From Cyanobium sp. ATX 6F1 (GTDB taxonomy: Bacteria; Cyanobacteriota; Cyanobacteriia; PCC-6307; Cyanobiaceae): a DNA stretch of 64,000 bases. Each line of letters starts with the position of its first letter. Position 1 is the first letter of the stretch. The stretch lies in contig NZ_JAGQCS010000001.1 in the NCBI RefSeq assembly GCF_024346315.1, forward strand, positions 186,001-250,000, read 5' to 3'. A program made the translations under genes and the position numbers. This document shows positions 18,438 to 26,904 of the stretch, in pieces. A model generated the notes under the pieces. The model searched no databases and was not told the origin of the DNA. It was given only the letters and a program-made list of their open reading frames with translations.

Positions 18438-19250
18438 ATGTCCTGGCCCTGGCGCCGCAAGTCCCGCCGCAAGCTGGCCCGGATTGCCATCGAAGGAGCG
18501 ATCGCCGGCGCCACCCGGGAGCGGGTGCTCAAGGCCCTGCGGCAGGTGGAGGAACGCGAATTCCCCGCCCTGCTGCTCCGGATCGACAGCCCCGGGGGCA
18601 CCGTCGGCGACAGCCAGGAGATCCATGCCGCCCTGATGCGCCTGCGCTCCAAGGGCTGCAAGGTGGTGGCCAGCTTCGGCAACATCTCCGCCTCCGGCGG
18701 CGTCTATGTGGGGGTGGCGGCGGATCGGATCGTCGCCAACCCGGGCACGATCACCGGCTCGATCGGCGTGATCCTGCGGGGCAACAACCTCTCGAAGCTG
18801 CTGGAGCGCGTCGGCATCAGCTTCGAGACGGTAAAGAGCGGCCTCTACAAGGACATCCTTTCCCCCGATCGGGCCCTCACCGAGGGGGAGCGGGAGCTGC
18901 TGCAGGCCCTGATCGATTCGAGCTACGGCCAGTTCGTCACGGCCGTGGCCGAGGGCCGCAGCCTCAGCGAGGAGGTGGTGCGGGGCTTCGCCGACGGGCG
19001 CGTGTTCAGCGGTGCCCAGGCCAGGGAGCTGGGCCTGGTGGACGAGCTGGGTGATGAGGATGCGGCCCGGCGGCTGGCGGCCCGGCTGGCCGATCTCGAT
19101 GAGGAGAAAACCCGGCCGGTGAGCTTCGGCCATCCGCGCAAGGGCCTGGGGAGCCTGATCCCGGGCCGGGCCCTCTGGGGTGAGCTGCGGGCGGCCCTCA
19201 GCCTGGAGCTGGCCTGGGGCGGCCAACCCCTCTGGCTCTACCGCCCATGA
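18438..19250 (+). CDS. sppA: signal peptide peptidase SppA (S49 family)
   Basis: A 270-residue serine protease of the short, 36-kDa class. The start is the ATG giving MSWPWRRKSRRK. The catalytic serine lies in GNISASGGVYVG and the general-base lysine in SGLYKDILSP; the substrate groove motif RIDSPGGTVGDSQEI is intact. There is no clear N-terminal membrane anchor beyond a basic patch, so it may sit peripherally. It degrades cleaved signal peptides and has been tied to light acclimation in other cyanobacteria. Its stop overlaps the aroH start in ATGA. Confidence 0.93.
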   Translation: MSWPWRRKSRRKLARIAIEGAIAGATRERVLKALRQVEEREFPALLLRIDSPGGTVGDSQEIHAALMRLRSKGCKVVASFGNISASGGVYVGVAADRIVANPGTITGSIGVILRGNNLSKLLERVGISFETVKSGLYKDILSPDRALTEGERELLQALIDSSYGQFVTAVAEGRSLSEEVVRGFADGRVFSGAQARELGLVDELGDEDAARRLAARLADLDEEKTRPVSFGHPRKGLGSLIPGRALWGELRAALSLELAWGGQPLWLYRP

Positions 19251-19627
19251 GCGAGACCCTGGCCCTGCGGGCCCTGCGGGGGGCCACCACCGCCAGCGCC
19301 AACAGCGCCGAAGCGATCGCCGAGGCGGTGGCGGAACTGATCAGCGACCTGATCGAGCGCAACCAACTGCAGGCAGAGCGCGTGCTCTCGGTCACCTTCA
19401 GCTGCACGACGGATCTGGATGCCTGCTTTCCCGCGGCGGTGGCCCGGCAGCGGGCCGGCTGGGACGCCGTCGCCCTGCTGGACTGCCAGCAGATGGCCGT
19501 GGCCGGCGACCTGCCCCGCTGCATCCGGCTGCTGGCCCACGCCTGGATGGAGCGCGACCAGCCGGTGGTCCACCCCTACCTGCGAGGGGCAGCCCTGCTG
19601 CGACCAGACCGATCTGGTCACAACTGA
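19247..19627 (+). CDS. aroH: chorismate mutase, AroH type
   Basis: A 126-residue monofunctional mutase converting chorismate to prephenate. It carries the N-terminal arginine motif LRALRGATTAS, the ERNQL segment, the FSCTTDLDACFPA stretch, and the RCIRLLAHAW helix of the trimeric Bacillus-type AroH fold. It starts within the sppA stop (ATGA), an unlikely partner by function that suggests packing rather than shared function. It is about 100 bases before a DUF2808 gene. Confidence 0.93.
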   Translation: MSETLALRALRGATTASANSAEAIAEAVAELISDLIERNQLQAERVLSVTFSCTTDLDACFPAAVARQRAGWDAVALLDCQQMAVAGDLPRCIRLLAHAWMERDQPVVHPYLRGAALLRPDRSGHN

Positions 19628-19726
19628 CAGCTCGCCTGCCGCCCACCTGGGGAGCTGCGGGTCCCCCATGCTGACCAGAATCCAGTCGTTGGCGCGCCGC
19701 CTCGGCGCCCGCCTCTCCTCACCACC

Positions 19727-20344
19727 ATGACCTCTCCGTTTGCCGTCCTGCGGCGCCCCCTGGCCATCGCCGCCGCCGCCGCCGGTGCCACCGTGTTGGG
19801 GGGTCTGACGGTGGCCGGTGGCACGGCCCTGCTGGAGGGCGCCGCGCCCGCCCCGGCCCGGGCCCAGGGCACCCCCAGCCTGCTGGAGTTCCGCTGGGAC
19901 AACAACCGGGATTACCGCAAGCTCTACTACTTCGTCACCGACACCACGCGGCTGAAGCGTTCGGAGTATTACCTGATCCTCAAACCGAAGGACCGCAAGA
20001 CCGCCATCCTCAAACTGAGCATCACCATCCCCGAAAGCTTTGATGTGAAGATCGATCCCAAGGACGTCAAACTCTGCGTCATGAAGGAAGGTGGCATGCT
20101 CTCCCGCACCCGTTGCTTGCAGGAGATTCCTGCCGTGGTGGAGATCCCCAAGGGTGGCCGGGCGATCGAGATCTTCCCCAACACGCCTGTCCCGGATGAC
20201 AAGACCATCGGGGTCTACATCAACCTGTTCAACCCCTTCAACATCGGCATGTACCAGTTCAATGCCCTCGCCCAGGCTCCCGGTGACGTGCCGATGTCCG
20301 GCTACCTGGGCAGCTGGATTATCCAGATCGATCCCTCGAACTGA
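19727..20344 (+). CDS. DUF2808 secreted protein
   Basis: A 205-residue protein with an N-terminal export signal (residues ~10-45 ending PAPARAQG). The mature part (FRWDNNRDYRKLYYFVTD; YINLFNPFNIGMYQFNALAQ) matches DUF2808, a family found widely in cyanobacteria with unknown function. It is likely periplasmic or outer-envelope. It lies 55 bases upstream of rpmH. Confidence 0.85.
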   Translation: MTSPFAVLRRPLAIAAAAAGATVLGGLTVAGGTALLEGAAPAPARAQGTPSLLEFRWDNNRDYRKLYYFVTDTTRLKRSEYYLILKPKDRKTAILKLSITIPESFDVKIDPKDVKLCVMKEGGMLSRTRCLQEIPAVVEIPKGGRAIEIFPNTPVPDDKTIGVYINLFNPFNIGMYQFNALAQAPGDVPMSGYLGSWIIQIDPSN

Positions 20345-20399
20345 CGGCGCCGACTGATAGGTTGATCGATCAAGACGAAATAGCAGCAGAGCCTGAGCC

Positions 20400-20537
20400 A
20401 TGACCAAGCGGACCCTCGAAGGAACCAGCCGTAAGCGCAAGCGGGTCTCGGGCTTTCGCGTGCGCATGCGCAGCCACACCGGCCGTCGCGTGATCCGCAC
20501 CCGCCGCCGCCGCGGCAGGGCCCGCCTGGCGGTCTGA
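20400..20537 (+). CDS. rpmH: 50S ribosomal protein L34
   Basis: A 45-residue, very basic protein: [19 protein letters not shown] followed by [19 protein letters not shown]. The length and pattern are those of L34. It lies 37 bases before rnpA in the classical rpmH-rnpA-yidC order. No dnaA gene is beside it, which is usual in cyanobacteria. Confidence 0.97.
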   Translation: MTKRTLEGTSRKRKRVSGFRVRMRSHTGRRVIRTRRRRGRARLAV

Positions 20538-20574
20538 ACGGTCTGAACCGGTTTCACCCAACGGCCCCGCAGCC

Positions 20575-20964
20575 ATGGTCCTGCCTAGGGAACATCGGCT
20601 GAGGGGCCGTTTCGTGTTCGATCACCTCTACCAGCAGGGGGTGCGCCACCACGGCCAATGGATGGTGCTACGCACCATGGCGGCCCGTGATGAGCTGCTC
20701 AGGAGCGAACTGCGCCGGCAGGCCCCCAGCCCCTGCCGCTGCGCGGTGGTGATCAGCACCAAGGTGAGCAAGCGCTCGGTGCAGCGCAACCGCCTGCGGC
20801 GTCTGTTCCACGACCACCTGCGGCTGTTCTGCCATGCCCAGGCGCCCGAGCAGCCGGCCCAGTGGATCCTGCTGAGCCTGAAGCCAGGGAGCGCCGAGGT
20901 GCCGGACGACGATCTGCTGGGAGAATGTTCCATGCTTCTGCAGAAAGCTGGACTGCGCCCATGA
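20575..20964 (+). CDS. rnpA: ribonuclease P protein component
   Basis: A 129-residue basic protein that helps the catalytic RNA trim tRNA 5' ends. It shows LPREHRLRGRFVFDHLYQQG at the N-terminus and the RNR motif in SKRSVQRNRLRRLF. Its stop overlaps the start of the PH-domain gene in ATGA. It follows rpmH, as in most bacteria. Confidence 0.95.
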   Translation: MVLPREHRLRGRFVFDHLYQQGVRHHGQWMVLRTMAARDELLRSELRRQAPSPCRCAVVISTKVSKRSVQRNRLRRLFHDHLRLFCHAQAPEQPAQWILLSLKPGSAEVPDDDLLGECSMLLQKAGLRP

Positions 20965-21395
20965 CCCCCGACACCAGCACACCCCTGACCAGCTCCGAAA
21001 CCCTGTTCTACGAAGGGGGGCCCGCCCGGGGTGACCTGATCTTCAACCTCCTATTCGGGCTCACCCTGATCGGCCTCCCGTTCACGGTGGGAGCGATCAT
21101 CCGGGCCCTCTGGCTGCGCTTTCGGATCACCAGCCGCCGGGTGTCGGTCACGGGTGGCTGGATGGGCCGTGACCGCAGCCAGGTGGCCTACGGCCAGATC
21201 AAGGAGGTGCGCTCGATTCCGCGCGGTTTTGGCTTCTGGGGCGACATGGTGTTGGTGCTGAGCGACGGCGCCCGGCTGGAGATGCGCGCCATGCCCCGCT
21301 TCCGCGAGGCGGAGGCCTACATCAACGAGCAGATCGCGGCACGCACCCCAGCGGCCGCCAACGGTTTCGGCAACCCCCAGGCCGCCAGCGCCTGA
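20961..21395 (+). CDS. PH-domain membrane protein
   Basis: A 144-residue protein starting MTPDTSTPLTSSETLFYEGG. One hydrophobic hairpin (LIFNLLFGLTLIGLPFTVG) precedes a bacterial PH-like domain (RITSRRVSVTGGWMGRDRSQ, then DMVLVLSDGARLEMRAMP). It is coupled to rnpA by ATGA and lies 73 bases before yidC, a conserved place in picocyanobacteria. A role alongside YidC in membrane insertion is suggested only by position. Confidence 0.82.
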   Translation: MTPDTSTPLTSSETLFYEGGPARGDLIFNLLFGLTLIGLPFTVGAIIRALWLRFRITSRRVSVTGGWMGRDRSQVAYGQIKEVRSIPRGFGFWGDMVLVLSDGARLEMRAMPRFREAEAYINEQIAARTPAAANGFGNPQAASA

Positions 21396-21468
21396 GCCCG
21401 CCCGTCAACACCGGCCTGTGCTCATGCACACTGTCCCCATCGAACCTGTCCTCTGAGACCCCGACGCC

Positions 21469-22608
21469 GTGATCGGCTACATCTCCGACAATCTGCTGCT
21501 CCCGATCCTCGATTTCTTCTATGGATTGGTGCCCAGCTACGGGCTGGCGATCATTGCCCTGACCGTGGTGATCCGGCTGGCCCTGTTCCCCCTGAGTGCC
21601 GGCTCGATCCGCAGTGCCCGGCGCATGCGCATCGCCCAGCCGGTGATGCAGAAGCGCCAGGCGGAAATCAAGAGTCGCTACGCCTCCGACCCCCAGAAGC
21701 AGCAGGAGGAACTGGGCAAGCTGATGAAGGAGTTCGGCAGCCCCCTGGCGGGCTGTCTGCCTCTGCTGGTGCAGATGCCGATCCTGTTCGCTCTCTTCGC
21801 CACCCTGCGCGGCTCACCGTTTGCGGATGTGCCCTACACCCTCAACCTCAAGGTGGTGCCCGCCGAGGAGATCGCAGCGCTGGAGACCAAGCCCTTCGCC
21901 AGCGCCAGCCACTCGATCTTCATCACCGAGACCAGGCACGTGCCGGTGATCGCCAGCCTGCCGACCGGCACCAAGCTCGGGGTGGGTGAACGCCAGCAGG
22001 TGAAGATCGAAACCAAAGAAGGTGAAGCCTTCAGCTCCCTGCTGGCCGGGATCGACAACGGTGACGCCTTCAGGCCCAGTTGGAAGGTGAGCAAGGGCGA
22101 GGAGGTGGTGCGGGTCAGCGGCGACGGCACGATCGAGGCCCTGGCCCCCGGCGATGCCACCGTGGAGGCCAGCATTCCCGGCCTCGCGGCCCGAAGCGGT
22201 TTCCTGTTCATCAAGGCCCTCGGCCAGGTGGGCTTCTACACCGATGGAGCGATCAACTGGGACATCGCCATCCTGGTGGCGGGCTTCGGCCTGAGCCTGC
22301 TGGCCTCTCAGCTGCTCTCGGGCATGGGCATGCCGGCCAACCCCCAGCAGGCCACCGCCAACAAGATCACCCCGGTGATGATCACGGGGATGTTCCTGTT
22401 CTTCCCCCTGCCGGCCGGGGTGCTGCTCTACATGGTGGTGGCCAACATCTTCCAGGCCCTGCAGACCTTCCTGCTCACCCGTGAGGCCCTGCCGGACAAT
22501 CTGCAGACGATTCTCGACCAGCAGATCGCCCAGCAGGCCGTGGCCGTCACGGCAGGGGGCAGCACTGAGGGCGGGCGTCTTCCCTTTGAGCCCAAGGGCA
22601 AGAAGTGA
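21469..22608 (+). CDS. yidC: membrane protein insertase YidC with extracytoplasmic Ig-like insert
   Basis: A 379-residue insertase of the Oxa1 fold with a GTG start. The core has the positively charged groove ([18 protein letters not shown]), the cytoplasmic helical hairpin ([23 protein letters not shown]), and the [20 protein letters not shown] segment. Between the second and third core helices (residues ~118-250) is a long insert. Its second half ([20 protein letters not shown] … [20 protein letters not shown]) has the look of a BIG2 bacterial Ig-like repeat. It inserts proteins into thylakoid and plasma membranes. It is coupled to the DUF177 gene by GTGA. Confidence 0.95.
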   Translation: MIGYISDNLLLPILDFFYGLVPSYGLAIIALTVVIRLALFPLSAGSIRSARRMRIAQPVMQKRQAEIKSRYASDPQKQQEELGKLMKEFGSPLAGCLPLLVQMPILFALFATLRGSPFADVPYTLNLKVVPAEEIAALETKPFASASHSIFITETRHVPVIASLPTGTKLGVGERQQVKIETKEGEAFSSLLAGIDNGDAFRPSWKVSKGEEVVRVSGDGTIEALAPGDATVEASIPGLAARSGFLFIKALGQVGFYTDGAINWDIAILVAGFGLSLLASQLLSGMGMPANPQQATANKITPVMITGMFLFFPLPAGVLLYMVVANIFQALQTFLLTREALPDNLQTILDQQIAQQAVAVTAGGSTEGGRLPFEPKGKK

Positions 22609-23123
22609 GCGGCGCGCTCCTGCCGGTGCCCCTGCAGGAGCTCAGGCTCCTGGCGGACGGCCGCCGCTGGACCGTGGACCAACCCCTGGACGATCTGGCC
22701 AGCCTCACCCCGGTGCGGGGGGAGCTGGAGGCCGTCCATCGCGGCACCGTGCTCGAGGTGCGTGGCCGGGCTGAAACAATCGTCACCCTTTGCTGCGACC
22801 GCTGCCTGCAGCATTACAACCATCCGCTCAGGAGCGACAGCAACGAGCTGATCTGGTTGAGCGAAGCCGAGGTGGAGTGCCCTGAGGTGCTGGAGCTCGA
22901 TCCCGAGGCGCCCTGCGAAACCCTCGATCCCCGCGGCAGCTTCGATCCGGCCCGCTGGCTGTTTGAGCAGCTGCACCTGCAACTGCCCCTGCGCAACGAC
23001 TGCGGCCTCGACTGCCCAGGCCCTGACCTGCCCAAGGAGCGCCCGGAGCCCACGGCCAGCGAGGCCGCGGAGCCCTGCGGCGACCCGCGCTGGGCGGCAC
23101 TCCGACTCCTGCAGTTGCCCTGA
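22605..23123 (+). CDS. DUF177 (YceD-like) protein
   Basis: A 172-residue protein with a GTG start overlapping the yidC stop (GTGA). The family's cysteines are present in [10 protein letters not shown] and DCGLDCPGP, and the middle holds the acidic [22 protein letters not shown]177/YceD proteins are linked to 23S rRNA accumulation in E. coli and chloroplasts. Here it is wedged between yidC and the AAA ATPase gene. The residues that would bind metal are visible but binding is not shown. Confidence 0.85.
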   Translation: MSGALLPVPLQELRLLADGRRWTVDQPLDDLASLTPVRGELEAVHRGTVLEVRGRAETIVTLCCDRCLQHYNHPLRSDSNELIWLSEAEVECPEVLELDPEAPCETLDPRGSFDPARWLFEQLHLQLPLRNDCGLDCPGPDLPKERPEPTASEAAEPCGDPRWAALRLLQLP

Positions 23124-23129
23124 GGCACC

Positions 23130-24608
23130 ATGGGCCAGGCCTGGTCGGACCACCTGGATCTGCTGATCCGCGCCCGCACGCCGATCCTCTGGATCCGCAG
23201 CCCTGAGGAGGAGCGCATCGCCACCCTGCTGGGGGAGGGGGCCCGGCGGCTGGGCCAGCGCCTGCTGCTGCGCTGGGATTTCATCCACGGCCTGCGCGGC
23301 CTCCCCAACCGCGACGGCGAGGCCGCCCGCAACCCCCTGGCGGCCCTGGAGTGCCTCGAGGGCCTCGGCGGTGAGCAGGGGGCGATCCTGGTGCTGCACG
23401 ACTTCCACCGCTACTGCGAGGACGGCGCCGTCTGCCGCAAGCTGCGCAACCTGTTCGTCAGCCTGCGCCAGCACCCGCTCACCGTGGTGATCACCGCTGC
23501 CGAGTGGCAGCTGCCCCGGGACCTGGAGGAGTGCGTCACGCTGCTGGATCTGCCCCTGCCGGAGGCCGATGCGATCCGTGCGCTGCTGCTCAGCATCGCC
23601 CAGGCCAGCGGCCAGCCCCTGGAGGCCGGCGAACTGGAGCAGCTGACCCACAGCTGCAGCGGCCTGAGCGAGCAGCGCATCCGCCAGGTGGCGGCCCGGG
23701 GCCTGGCCCGCCGCGGCCGCCTGAGCAGCGATGATCTGGCCGAGATCCTCGAGGAAAAACGCCAGGCCGTCGCCCGCAGCGAACTGCTCGAGTACTGCCC
23801 CAGCGACGCCAGCCCCGCCGACATTGGCGGCCACGACGCCCTCAAGCAATGGCTGGAGCGCCGCCACCAGGCCTTCAGCGACGAAGCCCAGCGCTACGGC
23901 CTGCCCCTGCCCCGGGGAGTGCTGCTGGTGGGCCCCCAGGGCACGGGCAAGTCGCTCACCGCCAAGGCGATCGCCCACGGCTGGGGGATGCCGCTTCTGA
24001 GGCTGGATGTGGGCCGGCTGTTCGCCGGGCTGGTGGGGGCCAGCGAAGCGCGCACCCGCGACATGATTCAACGGGCCGAGGCCATGGCCCCCTGCGTGCT
24101 CTGGATCGACGAGATCGACAAGGGCTTCGGGGGTGATGGCCGCAGCGATGGCGGCACCAGCCAGCGGGTGCTGGCCAGCCTGCTCACCTGGATGGCGGAG
24201 AAGGCCTCAGCGGTGTTCGTGGTGGCGACCGCCAACGGGGTAGAGAACCTGCCGGGGGAGCTGATGCGCAAGGGTCGCTTCGACGAGATCTTCCTGCTCG
24301 ACCTGCCGGATGCCACCGAGCGACGGGCGATCCTCGATCTGCAGCTGCGCCGCCGCCGCCCCGCCCATGGCATCCCGCTGGAGGTGGTGGTGGACAGGAG
24401 CGAAGGCTTCTCCGGCGCGGAGCTGGAGCAGACGGTGGTGGAGGCGATGCATCTGGCCTTCAGCGAGGGCCGGGAGTTTGGCGAGGCCGACCTGATCGTG
24501 GCGGCGGCCCAGCTTGTGCCCCTGGCCCGCACCGCCAAGGAACAGCTGGCGGCGCTCAAGCAATGGGCCAGCGGCGGCCGGGCCCGGCCTGCCTCACTCC
24601 ATTGCTGA
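23130..24608 (+). CDS. Ycf46-like AAA ATPase
   Basis: A 492-residue protein. The N-terminal half is a degenerate ATPase-like region (LDLLIRARTPILWIRSPEEE; AILVLHDFHRYCED). The C-terminal half is a full AAA domain: Walker A LLVGPQGTGKSLTAKA, Walker B CVLWIDEIDKGFGG, sensor/arginine region FVVATANGVENLP and MRKGRFDEIFLLDLP. This is the Ycf46 pattern of cyanobacteria and red plastids, linked by others to inorganic carbon or photosynthesis regulation. It lies 6 bases after the DUF177 gene. Confidence 0.9.
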   Translation: MGQAWSDHLDLLIRARTPILWIRSPEEERIATLLGEGARRLGQRLLLRWDFIHGLRGLPNRDGEAARNPLAALECLEGLGGEQGAILVLHDFHRYCEDGAVCRKLRNLFVSLRQHPLTVVITAAEWQLPRDLEECVTLLDLPLPEADAIRALLLSIAQASGQPLEAGELEQLTHSCSGLSEQRIRQVAARGLARRGRLSSDDLAEILEEKRQAVARSELLEYCPSDASPADIGGHDALKQWLERRHQAFSDEAQRYGLPLPRGVLLVGPQGTGKSLTAKAIAHGWGMPLLRLDVGRLFAGLVGASEARTRDMIQRAEAMAPCVLWIDEIDKGFGGDGRSDGGTSQRVLASLLTWMAEKASAVFVVATANGVENLPGELMRKGRFDEIFLLDLPDATERRAILDLQLRRRRPAHGIPLEVVVDRSEGFSGAELEQTVVEAMHLAFSEGREFGEADLIVAAAQLVPLARTAKEQLAALKQWASGGRARPASLHC

Positions 24609-24729
24609 AGACGACACCGGCCAGATTGCGCGGCGTAACGAAAACCAACGCTGGGTAACGAAGAGCGGGGGGAGGTCCTGGCGCAGCGGGCCACGGCCCT
24701 TAGCTTCAGCGCACCCGATCGGTGATCCC

Positions 24730-24891
24730 TTGGAGACACGTCCTTCCATCGCCATGCAGCTGACCGTGGCCTGCATTGGGGCCGGAGTGATCACCAGCTT
24801 TGCGGTGGCCCAAGGTCAGAACCCGCTCACCGCCCTGGGGATCACGCTGTTTTCAGCTGTGGCGGCAGTGATGGTGGGTCAGGTGCTCTGA
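24730..24891 (+). CDS. small membrane protein (53 residues), function unknown
   Basis: A short frame starting at TTG 24730 (LETRPSIAMQLTVACIGAG) or at the ATG 24754. It encodes two hydrophobic stretches (VACIGAGVITSFAVA and ALGITLFSAVAAVMVGQ) joined by QGQNPLT, and ends at base 24891. The amino-acid pattern is coherent and unlike a random frame. Nothing else occupies 24609-25089. No family is recognised. The start is unsure. Confidence 0.55.
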   Translation: METRPSIAMQLTVACIGAGVITSFAVAQGQNPLTALGITLFSAVAAVMVGQVL

Positions 24892-25089
24892 GCCAAGGGG
24901 TCCGCCTGCCTGCCCTGATGGAGGCCTCGTTCTTGCGAGCGAGCAGATTTTCCCTGGCTCCTCCTGCCTGACGGGAGTAAAAGCTGCCCTCAGCTGAGCT
25001 CAACCCCGCTCTTACTCAAGACCGCTGAATCACCAACAGGGCTGCCACTTGCCTCGCCGCCTGCACCGTCTGGCCTTTCCCTGCGCCGG
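24892..25089. other. intergenic region with a long imperfect hairpin
   Basis: This gap separates a small membrane protein gene from the class V enzyme gene. It contains GAGTAAAAGC at 24975-24984 and GCTCTTACTC at 25008-25017, which pair over 9 of 10 positions, and the inner palindrome CTCAGCTGAG at 24989-24998. No T-run follows, so it is not a standard terminator. It could be a leader structure or a protein-binding site. No promoter is clear. Confidence 0.35.
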
Positions 25090-26319
25090 GTGGTGCCAAC
25101 CTTGGCGGATGTCAGCAGGTCAGCCTTGAGCGCGGAGCAGCACAGGGCCCTGACCCCAGATCAGCTGCGGGCGCTGATGCCCGCCCTGGCGAACAAGACC
25201 TACTTCAACTACGGCGGCCAGGGCCCCTTGCCCACCCCCTCGCTTGAGGCGATCAACGAGGCCTTCGCCACCATTCAGGAGCTGGGGCCGTTCACCAGCG
25301 CGGTCTGGCCCTGGCTGGAGACGCTCACCTCCAGGCTGCGCCGCACCCTCTCGGCCGCCTGCGGCGTGCACCCCCACCGCCTGGCGCTCACGGAAAACGT
25401 CAGCAGTGGCTGCGTGCTGCCCCTCTGGGGCCTGCCCTGGGAGCCAGGCGATCAGATCCTGATCAGCGACTGCGAGCACCACGGGGTGGTGGCCGCCTGC
25501 GCTGAGCTGGCCCGGCGCCAGGGGCTCCAGCTGGGGAGCTTTGGCGTCAAGGCGCTGGTGGGGGCCGAGGGGGCCAGTGCTCCGGCAGCGGCCCTGGAGG
25601 CCCTGGAACGCTCCCTCACCCCCAACACTCGCCTGGTGGTGCTCTCCCACCTACTCTGGAACACGGGCGTCGAAATGCCGATGGCGGCGGTGGCCGAGCG
25701 CCTGGCCGCCCACCCCAGGCGCCCCTGGCTGCTGGTGGATGCGGCCCAGTCCTTCGGCAGCCTGGCGATCGGCCCGGCCGCCAATGCCGCCGACATCTAC
25801 GCCTTCACCGGCCACAAGTGGGCCTGCGGACCCGAGGGGCTCGGGGGCGTCGCCCTCTCCGAACGCGTGCTGGAGCAGGCCCAGCCCACCCTGATCGGCT
25901 GGCGCAACCTGCGCCAGGAAACCGACGAGCACAGCGGCTGGCACCGCGATGGCCGCCGCTTCGAGGTGGCCACCTCCTGTGTGCCTCTGTTCGCCGGTCT
26001 GCTGCGCTCCCTGGAGCTGCTGGAGCAGGTGGGCCCGGTGGCGCAGCGCCTGGAACTGATCACCGAGCGCAGCGGCCGCCTCTGGCGGGGGTTAAACGAT
26101 CTGCCGGGTGTGGAGCCCGTGCTGGCCATCCCTCCCACAGCAGGGCTGGTGAGTTTCCGCCTGCGGGGCGATGACCCCGCCGCTGTGGTCAAGACCCTGG
26201 GGGAGCGGGGGCTGTGGATCCGCAGCCTCGATCAGCCCGCCTGCCTGCGGGCCTGCACCCATGTCACCACCACCGAAGCGGAAGTGGATCAGCTGCTGGA
26301 GGCCCTCGCCAGTCTCTGA
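25090..26319 (+). CDS. class V PLP-dependent enzyme (cysteine desulfurase / C-S lyase-like)
   Basis: A 409-residue protein with a GTG start at 25090, though a later start is possible. The core resembles NifS/C-DES proteins: N-terminal FNYGGQGPLPTPSLEAI, the PLP stacking region ISDCEHHGVVAACAELARR, and the PLP lysine in FTGHKWACGPEGLGGV. An active-site cysteine loop like that of IscS is not evident, so it is closer to the C-DES/cysteine-lyase side of the family. It may supply sulfur or degrade cystine. It stands alone on its strand. Confidence 0.8.
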   Translation: MVPTLADVSRSALSAEQHRALTPDQLRALMPALANKTYFNYGGQGPLPTPSLEAINEAFATIQELGPFTSAVWPWLETLTSRLRRTLSAACGVHPHRLALTENVSSGCVLPLWGLPWEPGDQILISDCEHHGVVAACAELARRQGLQLGSFGVKALVGAEGASAPAAALEALERSLTPNTRLVVLSHLLWNTGVEMPMAAVAERLAAHPRRPWLLVDAAQSFGSLAIGPAANAADIYAFTGHKWACGPEGLGGVALSERVLEQAQPTLIGWRNLRQETDEHSGWHRDGRRFEVATSCVPLFAGLLRSLELLEQVGPVAQRLELITERSGRLWRGLNDLPGVEPVLAIPPTAGLVSFRLRGDDPAAVVKTLGERGLWIRSLDQPACLRACTHVTTTEAEVDQLLEALASL

Positions 26320-26451
26320 GCGGCCTGCAATGGATCAGCGCCGGCTGGGTCATGAAACAACCTGTGGCGATCGCGGCTGATTCTGGAGGCTTTGCTTAGA
26401 TTTTTTCCAGGTGCTTCAGGACTTCCCTTGACACCCCGCTGGAGTGAATCG

Positions 26452-26856
26452 ATGCCAACGTTTTTCAGGTCGTCGCGCCATCCACTCAGGTTGACCCTGG
26501 CCGCCGGGGTTCTGGCCCTGATCTGCGTGGCTCCGGTCGTTGCCGGCACAGACCTCGCTGCCGGCCCCGCTGGCGGCCCCGGTGCGGGCACGCAGGCCGC
26601 GGGCAGCGAGAAGCAGTCCCCCTATGCCGCCGCCACCGATGACGCCGGCAGCGATGCACCCGTTCCCCTGGCAGGTCCGATCGGTGGCACCAAAGCCCCA
26701 GGGAGCAAGAAGTCGTCGCCCTACGCCGCCGCCAAAGACTCGCCCCTGCTGGGCTCCCCTACCCTTGGGCGCCTCTGGGGCCTGCTGTTGCCCTTGGTGT
26801 TAGCTGCTGGCAGTTATGTCTTCCTGCGCTCGAAGGAAGGGAATGAGTTGGCCTGA
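26452..26856 (+). CDS. exported protein with repeated motif and C-terminal membrane helix
   Basis: A 134-residue protein starting MPTFFRSSRHPLRLTLAAGV, with a signal peptide ending near VAPVVAG. The body contains two copies of a motif of the form GTxAxGSxKxSPYAAAxD (around residues 45-62 and 80-96). A hydrophobic helix (LWGLLLPLVLAAGSYVFL) and a charged end (RSKEGNELA) follow, so the C-terminus is probably membrane-anchored. No known family is recognised. It lies 133 bases after the class V gene and is convergent with aqpZ. Confidence 0.6.
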   Translation: MPTFFRSSRHPLRLTLAAGVLALICVAPVVAGTDLAAGPAGGPGAGTQAAGSEKQSPYAAATDDAGSDAPVPLAGPIGGTKAPGSKKSSPYAAAKDSPLLGSPTLGRLWGLLLPLVLAAGSYVFLRSKEGNELA

Positions 26857-26904
26857 GCAGCCAACATCTTCTTCCCCATACGGTGAGAAGAGCCCGCGGC
26901 CGTT

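Noticed and set aside
22428-24071. Minus-strand frame of 547 codons opposite DUF177 and the Ycf46-like gene
   Set aside because: High GC removes stop codons from antisense frames; the translation is Gln/Ala/His-rich, and both plus-strand genes are clear family members.
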